From Euptelea pleiosperma (lineage: Eukaryota > Streptophyta > Magnoliopsida > Ranunculales > Eupteleaceae), in the NCBI GenBank assembly GCA_035048495.1, contig CM068543.1:26029751-26093750 (forward strand): a DNA stretch of 64,000 nt, read 5' to 3'. Positions 25,634 through 38,600 of the stretch are shown here, piece by piece; the first letter of the stretch is position 1, and each line of letters starts with the position of its first letter. The notes under the pieces are model-generated. The model saw only the letters and a list, made by a program, of their open reading frames with translations, had not been told where the DNA came from and searched no databases. Position numbers and translations under genes: made by a program.

Positions 25634-26605
25634 CGCGAACAAAAGCAATAAACAACCGCCATAAGGGTACAAACAACCACCCACTCCTCTCATCACAAGT
25701 CCCTCTCTTTACTGCACAAATCTGACCATTTAAACACATTCTGTCACGCTCCATTTCTCAACACTCAAATCGAGGGTGAGATGAAATTAAATTGTGGAGC
25801 ATCAAAGGGTAACCTGGGAATGGGTGGGTTGGGAATTGCATTCCAAAATGCAAATAATAATGTGGTTGGTGTTTTGATGGAAAATTTGGGATGGTAATAA
25901 ATTTTATGACGGAATGTTTGGCAAAGAATTTGGGTGGAGTCTGATTCAGAAGCAGCTATAAAGGCTTTCAAGAACAAGAATATTAAACACAATGTCTTCG
26001 AATGAGATGCCTTTCCCTTCCTCATACAACTCGAGCCAAGAGGGTTCCTGCGACCAACCATTTGATAGACCTGCTCTGAATAGAAGAATGTAACCATTCG
26101 ATCTAGACTCACACGATTTTTCTGACGGTAATGTATAAAATTAAATTAAATAAACAATGTTACCATATAAGCATAGTGGAATTGGATGGTTATGGTCATC
26201 AAAGTAGTTCTGGGATTTGTGGGATAGAAAAGTTGCCAAGATTAGCCCATTGAAAGGTGATCTCACACCCCGCATGGCACCGCATGTACGAGTAACAATA
26301 CACCACATCTGCAACAGGGACCTTAGATTGTACACGAGATCAAATCCAAATCATTGCTTTGGTCCCACTGTTGAACAAAAGTTACTGAGGATATACCACA
26401 GAATTGTCATACATCTTAAATTTAAGAGGAATTTAGCTGAAGACAAAAAACTGTAAGACAATCCCAATTCAACCCAGCAAAACCTTCGATCACGACCCTC
26501 CTGCACTAATGGCAGTTCGCAGCTACATAGCATATTTATAACAAGCACAAACGAGAAAAAGCAAAACCTCTGCCGGAAAAAAGATACCCAGCCGACGCAC
26601 ATGAC

Positions 26606-29600
26606 CTAATTTGGTTTCCGCATGTTTCGCCCAGCACGAATTACTTCATCCACCAGTAACAATTGGGAAGCTATAACAGGCCTGCAGAACCGAGAATCAC
26701 TATTATTGCAAGATACGCAACTACCCAAAGAGATACAAAAGAAATAGGGAAAAAAATATGCACATTTTCAAGTGATCAGTAATTATATACCCTGAGTTTA
26801 TGATTTGCCGCTTAACAGAGTAGTTGTCAAAAATGCCCTCCATTTGGGGGTCATTCGGTCCTCCAGTGTGCAGGTTCAGCCCCACAATATTTCCCTTGTC
26901 GTGCTCACCCTAAAAATATAAATAAAATAGCATTAGACAGGTCTGATGACTTTATTATTCACATTCTCAGAAAGCACACCGTGGACCATAGAACACAGGA
27001 ACAAATTACCGTGAGAGCGATGATGACATCTTGAGTGTCAAGACCAGAGTTCTCTGCTAGTGTCTTGGGCACAACAAGAAGGGCATCAGCAAACGCTTCA
27101 ACGCCAAGTTGTGCACGCTGTTCAAATTTGAAAACACCAACCAATGTTCAGAAGAACAAAAAGATGCCTGACATTTTCCTTTTATAGATGGAAAACGTGG
27201 AAGAAGGATTTTATTACCCCTTGAACAGTTTTCTTTACTTCACCAATTAGGTACTGTCTGGCTGCAACTTCAAAGGCTCCTGCCCCCTGAACCATAAACA
27301 ATGTAACCAATCTTACCAACGAGAAGATGCCCATCATTTCAATTTTTTTTATAGGTCCCATCATTCATAATTATGCTTATAGCTTCAGAAAACCATGTAT
27401 GCAATCCAGATTAGCCTGAGAAAATAGGAAGCATATCCTGATGACTAGAGAACGGGAGATTGTGTGTAAGCATACACTAGTCGGAAAAAACATGGATTGG
27501 GATCTAAGATCTTAGGTGGATTATACATATATTAAACAAATTGATAGTCAGATTTCTGAACAATATGTTGCTGTATGGGTGCAGATCAGTCACTTCCATG
27601 TCATATGGAATATGTGAAATATAAATTTTACAAATAAATTTCTCATGGCTGATTCGCCATGAGAAAATAGGAAGCATATCCTGATAAATGGGAGATTTTG
27701 TGTGCAAGCATACACTTAAGAGTCAGAAAAAACATGGATGAGGATCTAAGATCTTAGGTGATTATCCAAATATAGATAATATATAAGCAAATTGATAGTC
27801 TGATTTCTGAACAATATGTTGTTCTATGGGTGCAGCAAGATAAAAACTTAGATGAACAAGGGAGAGAGAGAGAGAGAGAAAGAGTTCTGATATTTCCGTC
27901 TCATTATTTAGAAGTGAAAAAATCAGGCACCATCAGTACTTGGACAAGTAATAATTTGACCACCAATTAATCCCATAAATTTCTACTCCAGAGTATTTTT
28001 TCCTCTTTTTATTTTCTTAGCTGGTCTTTGGTGGGTGAGATGGGTTGGCAAGACCTTAACTGACCTCAAAAGATTGACATTCGAGACAAGCATCCTCCCT
28101 AATAATATCAGGAAGAGTGCTGGAAAATCTGAAGCATTCTAGTAAAATTAGCAAACATTGCGAATTTTGTCGATTTATGACTTCTCATAGTGAATTTTAC
28201 CATTCAGGATTGAACTTTGAAATAGACAAGAAGTGTTAAAAACACATTTATACCCATTTTTTCCAAATTTCCATGCTTTTTTGGAGGTTCTTAGGTGAAA
28301 AAAAAAAGATCGCTCCATTGAAAGTTCTCGAGTCAAAAACAACTTGTAGGGATCAAATGCGTTCAAGTTGTCCATCAATAAAAACTATTTATCTCTATAA
28401 TTTCATGTTGATCGAATACATTTAAATTACATTAGTATTACAAATGTGTGATGCATCATATCTCCAAACTTCTGTATGTTGGCGAATTTTACAAAGCTTC
28501 TCCATGTCGAATTGAACTTCCTCGAATTAATTGTGAATTTGAACTGAGCGAAGTTCAGGGCAAAGTCGAGTTTAATACCATGATCTGAAGGAGAAACAAA
28601 ATATCTACAATGTTAAAAAGGGGTTAGGACATTAAGTAATCTCAGCAGCCCAATTGTTTTGCTCTAGGCATGCCTAAAAGAGTGGGATTCTTGTTGGGTA
28701 ATGAGAATCTAAATTTTTCTTAGCATATGCCCAACTTTCAAATGTAAACCTTAGTCCCATTTAGGATATTAGCTGCTCATAGGTTCTTTTACCAACTAAC
28801 CAAAGTATTCTCTTTATTTGTGGGTTTGATGAAATCTTCGAGAAGCCGGCGTTGCCCAACTCACCCAAAACTCAAACAAGAAGGCACTCCAAATCTTAGT
28901 GGCCATCTCGTAATGTAAAAGCAGATGATCCACTAATTCCCCATTAGTTCTGCACATCCGACAATATTGCACCAAGGCAAACTAAAACTTTTTCTACAAG
29001 AGGGAATGTGCTTTGGAGAATGACCCCTCTTGTGATTATTTGGGGTATTTGGAAGGAGAGGAACCAGAGGGTCTTTGAAGGAAAGCAATCGGACTTTACT
29101 TCTATAGTCTTAAACATCAAGGGGCAGATGTTCATGTGGTCAAAGGCAATTTCGGAGTGCAGGGGCTTGTTCTTCGAAGACTTTGTCTTCCGGTGGGAGC
29201 ATATATGTACTAGGGAAGGGAGTCAATAGTGTCTTGGTCTCTTTTCTGTTTTTTTCCCGGGGTCTTGTGGAGGTCATCTCGACCTGCCTTACCCTGGTTG
29301 GTCGTATCTTTTGGCTTCCGCCTTTTAATATATCTTCTACTTATCAAAAAAAAAATTACCCTAAATTTTACCTATTTTATGTCATAAACAGAAAGCCCTA
29401 AATCTCGTTCCTACTTTTCCCCATTGAAGCAAGCTGTGGAGATAAGAGAGCCGTGTTTTAGTAATGTAGGCCTCAATCCCTACACTTCATAAACAGGTTT
29501 CTTGATCGCCTAACATTCAGTTCCATAAAGCATAGCTAGTCTTACAACAATCTTTTAGAATTCTCTTTACTTTGATGGATACATGTCAATCACATAAACT

Positions 29601-32600
29601 CCAGAAAAGTGTCTCTGGTTTAGCCATCCAACACTAATTCTATGAATCACATCCTCACTGATCTCCCCATTTATGAATAATCAACCCTAAATAAGTAAAT
29701 TCGTCACTTTGAGGTATTTCTTGCCCTTCAATCTTAACTAACATCTCACCCCTACAAGTGTCTTTACTGAAGTAGCACCACATGTATTTTATTTTGGTCC
29801 TACTTGTCGGAAAATCCTTAGTTTCTAAAGCATCCCTTCATAATTCTAACTTTGCTTTTACTCCCTTTCTAATCTCAACAATCAATACTAAATCTGCAAA
29901 TAACATACAACAAGGGACCTCTCCTTGAATATGAGTAGTTAACCCATTAATAAGTAGTTCAAAGAGGTATGGACTTAAGGCTGATCCCTGGTGCGAATCA
30001 ATTGTAATATATAATTTGTTTAAATATAATCAGATGATATATAAAAACTGAAGCTAATCTCTATAAATTAGAAGGCTGCGTGTATAAACATTTAGCGAAG
30101 CTGTATTAAAATAATCAGAGTAGAACAAACACAAATCACAATACTTATGAAAAAGCAGTAAGAAAACGCAGCATGAAAATTGAGCAGGATTGCAAACAAA
30201 AGCTCCACCAAAAATTATATATCAATAGAAGGCTCACCAATATGACGGCTCCATCCTCAATTGTATTTTTGACAGCTCTCAGACCATCACGAACAGCATC
30301 CTTAATTTGAGCAATTGTATGGTCATTAGGTCCTGCAACATGATGCTGAGGATAAGATTGTTGTTGAATTTAATCGTAGAAGTAGGAAGATGTGTATCAT
30401 ACAAGCAGTGTTAACAAGTGGGGTTGAGCCCACTGCTCAAGTGGTTAACATACTGCAACCGTTTAGTCTCGTAGTGGGTTCTTTTTGTGGTGTTTTGTGC
30501 TTTTGGGGCTTCGGGGTTTTTCGCTCTTGCAGCTTCTTTTCGTTTTGTATCGGTTGTACAGTTTAGGGCCTTCTCAGCCCTCTTATTTATTTTTTTTATA
30601 TAATTATATATCTTTTACCGATCAAAAAAAAAAACATACTGCAACACAACCATGAGATCACGAGTACAACCAATTTACCCACCAAAAAAAGGTGAAAGAA
30701 TGGGTAAATAATTAAAATTTAAGTTCCAAAAGTTAGTTAGCATTTTTTCATATGAAAGAAAGAGTAAACAATTAATATTTGACTTCCCACAAGTTAGTTA
30801 GAACAAACAAAAAGCAATTCATGTACCTTTAATTAGGATTGTACAAGAGTGAGGGTTTTTCACATTCTCCACAAATGTGTACTTTTCTTCCCCAAGGATG
30901 TGCTCATACACTAGTCCAGCCCAACCAAGACAATCTGGAGTTAAGTCATCAACAGAATTTACAGCCTCCCCTCCACATGCCAAAACCAATCTCTCCATAT
31001 TCCGCCTCTTTGCTCTCCGTAGGGCAACTATCTACAAGATCACAGAGTTAGCAAGTAGCAAATAGAGGTAAAGCAATTGGAAAGTTAATACAAGCGTAAT
31101 GGTAACAATTGCAACAAAGTCAAGAGTTATCACACCCTCTGCCAGAGAGCTTCTAATGTGCTCATTATGGAACTGGAGAGAATCTGTTTTGTGCAGTGAA
31201 AATAAAGTACCATTTATAAGCAAACTAGAATGAATGCAGTAGAAAGATGAAGCTTTGGATAACAAAAGCACATGCAGACCCAATATTAATAAAAGCTTTC
31301 CACTAAACTCCGAACTGCTAGTAGAGGAGCTTCTCTATTTTAACAAACTTCAGTCTCTGGTGGATATACCAGTAAAGAAAGTAGCTTTTGGGAGTTAAAT
31401 GATGTAAACTAGGGTTTTAAAGGATCATTTTTGAAGCTAGAAAAATCCAGCAAAAACGGGAACACAACTAATTATTGACCAATTATCATTCAGGCAATAA
31501 GACCGGCGATGCTTTATGGAGCAGAATGTTGGGCAATCAAGAACCAACATGTTCATAAAATGAACATAGCCAAGATGAGGATGCTAAGATGGATGTGTGG
31601 TAAGAGTAAGACAAGAAAAGACAAAATTAGAAATGAACACATACGTGAAAATATAAGAGTAACCCCAAAAATAAGTGATAAAATGAGGGAAAGTTGATTG
31701 AGATGGTTTGGTCACATACCACGAAGACCATGAATACACCAGCAAGGAGGAATGTGCAAGTCGAAGGGTTAAAAGGGCGACGGAAGGCCAAAAGGGCGTG
31801 GAGTGAGATTTTGAGCGGAGATTTTAAGAAACTTGTCTTAACAGAAGAGATGGCTTTAGACACGATTGAATGGGGGAACGGGATTCGTGCAGCTCACAAC
31901 CCATACGGTTGGGAAAAGGCTTATGATGAGGACGATGATGACCATTCAGGCAATCATATCAACAAGGAAACCTATTCTGAGTGTATAGAGAAGAACATCT
32001 GCTGCAGCACAATCATGTTTTTAATGGTAATCGCCACTATTACAAACACAATAATGGTGAAGCCAAAGATATCACAAAAAGGATTACCACAACTCATGAA
32101 TCTTATTTCTGTTCCCAATTTATGTATTTGGCATCTTTACGTTACTGTCACTGTCTTGTGTTCCTTTGATTAAAGCTTTTTCTTTTTCTTTTTCTCTCTC
32201 CTTTTTTGATTAGTATTGATTAATGCTGTTTTCTCTGATCAAGTACGGGTGTCTAGACAAACTTAGGGGATGAAAAAGGATTCCTTAGACTGCAGAGACA
32301 CCAGAAAATCCTAAAATCATAAATGGAAATTCAAATCTTCCATAAGGTGTCAAGAATAGTCATTACTAACCCCAGCTCTAGCAAGAAGGTCCAGTGATGG
32401 AGGATCAATTCCCTTTTGATTGATAACAACAAAGTTGTTGTCATTGCCTGAGCAAACCTGCACAGAACAAAAAAATTCATTAAAGAAAAAGTGAAACTTA
32501 GGAGGAGAATTGCCTATATACAAAGCTTGTCTATGAGCAGCTTCATTAACAAGGTCTGTTATATCATTAGTACTTCTAAAAATATAAACCTGCAAAGTTT

Positions 32601-35600
32601 ATCGAAATTCGCAAGTACCAATTCAGGAAAGGGCTGCATTTAACTCCTTGTACCTTATTCTTTAGTTCAATTATCTTTTTCACTCTCTCGTCAACTTGGT
32701 GCCTTTCAGCAGCAACCATTGCCTCTCTCTGCTCTGCGTTTGAGTAGAAAAAGCCTGCATTTATTTCACTGAGGTAAAATATTAGCTACATTGAAGTCTG
32801 TAGATAATCACATCAATATCCTAAAGCGAAACTGCCAAAATATGATAAAGGAAAAAAAAGAATAAAAAACTTGAGGAACAAGTTATAACACAGATAAGTT
32901 CTGTGAGCTCTTATATTCTGATTCCTGAAAAATGATTTATGGACATGGGGGGCATTCTAGTGTGTTGTAGATTCTTATCCAAGACTTGTAACTTTAATGA
33001 TGCCATGTGAATAGCCAAAAGCATGTGAAGTGAATGGCTTGAAATAAACCTATGCTTGGTGAAGGTGAAGTTTGGAGATATAACAATTACTTCTGTCGTG
33101 TATCCCATGATCGTGGGTTTACAAATTTGAAAGTTGAAACGAAATAAAGATAAAGGCTACATGTTCACAAAGGAATATGCTTAGGACATGACTAGAAATT
33201 AAAAATAGGACGTGAATTTCAACTCTGACTAAAAACTTATTTTGAATCTTAAAGAAAATCATCACATAAAAGGACTCCTCGGTATGTGAGTACTTAATTG
33301 TACTGTGGTGTAAAATGCCCCCAAAATAGCTTAGAAATCCACTACTCAGTGCATGATTAGAACAGCACATTCTATGAAAAGTAGCATGAAAGATAGGGAT
33401 CAGTCTTCACCATCCATTTGATGACCTTTCTGCTGGAGGGTTTAGCAATCAGTAGTGTACTTTTAATTATTATTTTTATATAAAAAAACAAGAAAGGATT
33501 ACATGAAAGGGAAAAGCATTCCCAAGGTACAAACAAACAAAGTCAGAGGGAAGAATAGACTCAATAGTGTAGCCAATTAGAAGACTGTTGGCTAAATCTC
33601 CAAAAATAAGAGCCTCACGATTACAAAAAATTCTTTTAGCTTAACATCCTGAAATTCTTTAAAAATGGATACCCAATCTATCAAAAGCCACCCAGTTGCC
33701 TTGCAAACCTCCAACGAAGGTCTACTACAATCCTCAAAGATCAGACTATTACATTCTTCCCATATGAGGTTTGAAACTAACCCTAAACTAAAATCAACAA
33801 GGAAAGATTCGAATAATAAGAGAATAGTACAAGTAAACAATAAGAAAATTAAATTCTAGAGCTTAAACAAGCTATGCTAGAAGAGAAAATAAGAGAAAAA
33901 CAATTTCTTCAATTTTAAGAATCAAAAATCCAATAAAAATACTCTTCACAGCCCCCTTTATATAGAGTTTCTCTCTTCTCAAACTTCAACCTTTTAAACA
34001 AAAAGGATTCTTACTAGATAACCTACTCCTACTAAAACTCTTTGACATGACTTCACAAATTAGAAATAAATTCAAACTTTTTAAATAAGACTTCAACTAT
34101 AACTAGGACTTACTAAAAATTAAAAAATGAACACAAACAAATTAGAACCTTCTATACTCTATTAACCCTTAAAACTAAACTCAACCATCAATTTACTAAA
34201 ATCAGAAACTAAGTGTGCTGTAACGGATATTATGTTTTCTAGGTTTGAAAGTCCAAAAATATAGCACACTTCAGTCTCTTATTTCGTAGTTCTCCTCTTG
34301 TTCCTTTCCGAATCCCTTTTACGCTTTTGTTCCTTCCATGTATAAACTTGTAATGGCCGAACCTTTAGCCCCATCAAACCAATCTTCTCCAATATATAGC
34401 TCTTCAAAAACAACTGGTTCTACAAGACTATTCTTCTATAGAGCAGCTGCATCATATGCTTATGCGAGGTATGATGCTTCTTATTTGATCAGAATGATGT
34501 TAATTAACTTACCTGGTAAACTTTTTCTATATTTGATTGAGTTCTTTATTTTCATTTATCTTTCCTTTGCAGCATAGGCATTTTTTTACTGTAAAGTGCA
34601 CCAGGAGGTCTTAGTTTTCTCTGATGAAAATATAAAATCTAAGACTAAAGACAAACGATCATATTTACCATTCCTCAAAATTTCGACATATTTCATGCAA
34701 AATAAAACTCAAAGGTTTGCTTCTCTCTCACTTCAGCTCTATAAGGCTTACTGTTGTTGGGCCTCTAGATCTTCATCACCATCTTCACAATCCTTTGTCC
34801 TTCCACAAGAATGCTTGGATGATCCTCACCCTGACTGCGCATCCTGGCCATTCCCCACCACAAGCCCAGTCCACGGTCCCCCAGGGTTCCTAGATAAACT
34901 AAACCTCTTATATTCAGCAACTCTCAAGTGAGGAATCCCTTGGATTCTCTTTCTAGAAGCAGGAATCTTACGCTCATTGGATCTCTTCTTGGTGCTCTAG
35001 AAAACAAGCCGTCCACTAGAGATTTTGATGCCCTTATCTGGTTGGATTTGGTGGCATAGCTATGTTCTTCCTGGTAAGTGAATCCTTAGTTGTAGGAAAC
35101 TCTTATGTAGGGTGACGCTCCCCATTCGTGCAACTAAGAGTGAATCTGTGTACCATCTTTTGTTTCACATTAAACATCCATGGTTGTGCTCAAGATAATT
35201 ATATGTTGTGTAGGTTTGCCCAGTTTATGACTTCGTTGGATTTTTCTTTGTTTACCTTTTCTCTTTTTTAAACATCAATTTAAAAAAAAAAAAATCAAAG
35301 TTTTAAAATTCAGGAAAAATTAACAGTTATTAGTAAATATGGCATGTTATTGGTTTCAGATTACATGTAACATTAATGATTAGAAAAACTGAACTCTAGA
35401 ATTTATTACAATTACGATCTTATTTTCGTAATTAAAAATAATTAAAAAAAAACATTTTGATTAAAAAATAGGAAAACATAGGAAACCCATAGTGGAACAA
35501 ACACTATGCATATGTAATGTGCTCTAAGCATCTTAGCACATAGATATGATCTTTTATGTTGTAATTAATCGAAAGACCAATATTATTTTTTACAAGTAAT

Positions 35601-38600
35601 CATAGACTAAGAGGGTGTTTGGATCGCCATTTTTAGACTTGAAAAGGTCTTTTTTCCACAAAAATACTTTTTCCAAAATAATAGATTGTTTGGATGACCA
35701 TTTTTTTGTTTGATAAGTATAATTTCATTGAAAAAGCCAAAAAGAGGCAACAGCACAACAGCCTACGAGGTTGAGATAACCTCCAGAGGCACACACAAAC
35801 AAGGCCCAAACAGGCGGAACAACCCCTTACCATTTTTTAAAAGTATTTATTCCATAAAAATATATTTTTGAAGCCAAAAAGTCTTTTTATAAAAAAATAG
35901 CTGAAAGCTGTTTTTCAAGTAAAAATGATTTTTAAAATTTTGCTAGCTCAATGGAACATATTAAACAAGTCTATGATAGAAGTTCCCTTCCAAAAAAAAT
36001 GAAGACATTATATTGGTGGGGCCAATTAAAAGAAGATAAAGACATTTTGCATTAATGATGTTTCAAACGACCTTTTTAAGAAAAACACATTTTCTTAAAA
36101 TATATTTTCAGAAAAGTAATTTTATCAAAATAAATATTTTTTGAAAAATGGCGATCCAAACACCCCCTAATATTTTGAACATAATACCTAATATGTACAC
36201 TATTTAAACAAGGCTTAAACATATTATTTTTGTTCATTAAGGCAATTAATGTGTTATCTAATGGAATGTTAATGCCTATAAAAAAATATAATGTTTACAA
36301 TGAATTTGACAAAGGAAGACGTGAGTCAATGTGGTTTTGACCTCCACAGTTGTATTTTGTTTTTATGTGCTTAGAGCGAATGATTATCAACAATACATGC
36401 ATAAGTACACTTGTTTTTAGCACTCAAAATCTTAGATACCTTCACAAGCTTGTACCAAATGCTATTGATCTTTTCTTACTCCAATTGGTTTTTAATTGTA
36501 CAGATGACTTATGAGCAAGGTTTAAAATATCGTTCCGTCTCATTTGTCTTGGTAGGCTGACGAAACGAGACATACCATTCGAGAAGGAACGAGACAATGG
36601 AAAAAACATTGTGTCTCAATAAAGTTAAACCAATTTTTAGTGCTTAATCAGGTTACGAATTTATTGTTTAGCATTTATATTGTTATAAAAGTACATATAC
36701 CATGAAAATAAGGTTCTAAACCAATTTTTAAATTTTGGCACCAGGCGATACATGATACCATGTATCACCTCGATACCTTACCAGAATTAGACATCTCGGC
36801 CAAGACAAAATGAGATTTTCAAACCATGCTTATGAGTGTCTTTGTGCTTGTTTTATCATTTATTAAAGTTCCAATATATTTTTCCATCAGGTCCATAAAT
36901 TCTATAGTATTCCACGTTGGTTGAAATATTTCCATTTCCAAGTTGACTGACATATACCTCGAAATTAATTTTTGAAAACATGATTTATACAAGACACTGC
37001 CTTTAATGAAATCCGTTCATGTTAAATTAAGAAAACGTATACCACAGCTAGAACCTTAAAAAAACACTTCTAAAAAAGCTTATAAATATAAAAACAGAAT
37101 AAATAAAACTATTAGAGATCCCATTGGTTGTAAATGTCAACATATCCTAGATAATCCTATTATGTTGAAAAATAAGTAGAAAGTTCAAGAAACATCCACA
37201 ATGAAAAAAATAATACTGAACCATTTACACAATTTTTTTACTGATCCATTTACCAAATTTATCTACACCACCAACTTAAAAGTACTTGACAAAGCAAAAA
37301 TTTTAATTTTCTACCCAAAAGATTCATATATACTTCCATAGTTACCTTTTGTCATACTCCAAAGATACATTGCAAGTCAAGATGTAACAGTTCTCTGCCC
37401 GTCTCTTCATATCAGGATGTCTAGAACCATGATCGAGGACAAGACCCTCAACCTAGAAAAACATCAACAGCAGTGCAACTTGAAAAACTGAGAAATAATC
37501 ATTGAAATTTCCCACTAGAAAAACTAAAACTATCTGTATGTAGATTGGCATCATCCAAAAGTAAATTTGATTAGTTTTTGGAGAACAAATCCTGTTTCAA
37601 AAGAACAAACTTAGTGGCAGCATCATAATCACAACCATCTTGACAACCATTAAGATGTCAATAATATTGAATTAAAATGTGAAAGCATTGGTGTAGCACC
37701 AAAACTTCTCCATTATTAACCATACATGTCCTCACGTGCCTTTAACAAAATATTGCATAATCAAGGTATGTACATTCCTCGTTGTCTCAAAATAATCTTC
37801 ATTAGCTATCATAAAAAAGAACAAGGCCTGTCCAACTTAAGAATTAAATTATAAAAAATAAAAAAAACTAACTTGTTTCAGTCAAAAAAAATCTAGGCAA
37901 TGATCAGATTTTTCAAATACTTCCAAGTCCGCAGAACTGAAATATCAAGACTGATCTAAGTTGATATAGACAAAACTTATGAATACCATCCTATGATAAC
38001 GAATAAGATGTATTTTCAACTTGTGTTTCTAAGCACAATTATCAATCAAATATTCCATGATGCTACATTATAATGCTCTATTTTCATCCATCACTAACTA
38101 TCGAATGCTTAAAACACCTATTAAACTTCACTTTAAAGGCCTCAAAGGAAGCCAGAAATCCAAACTTTTCCAATATATAGTCTGCTCCTTGAAATATAGT
38201 ACCCAAAAGCAAAACAAATAGATGGATAATCTGCTACTCTTCTTAGGATGTGTATTAAGGCACGTTATATGAATAGGCTGCACACACACCAAGGATAAAA
38301 ATTTCTTCGAATAAAAATGATGGCGTTAAGTATAAATTTCCAAAATCTATAATGAAAGCAAAAGAGAGAGAAACTTCACCTATGATACAATTCAGCATGC
38401 ATCTTACCGTCAAGATTTAAACATGGTTTTAAAAACGGCTGTTTAAATGGTTTTAACGGCCGTTTAAACGATAACGCCCCAAGCCCATTTCCGTTAAAAC
38501 CGTTTAAACACGTTTTAACGGTTTTGAAAAAAACGGCCATTTTTTTTGTTTTAACGGCCGTTAAAATCGTTTAAACAGCCGTTTAATTCTGAAAAATTTT

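Larger units (their letters stand above)
24641..26605. other. Spacer between CCT6 and CASP
   Basis: It contains MITE copy B, the hairpin at 25562, and from about 26605 leftwards the CCT6 3' UTR, whose poly(A) site I could not place. No other gene is seen. Confidence 0.5.

Noticed and set aside
34338..34931. Possible small two-exon gene
   Set aside because: Splice-like GT and AG are present, but there is no recognised family, no convincing start context and an A-rich end. Kept only as an unassigned segment.
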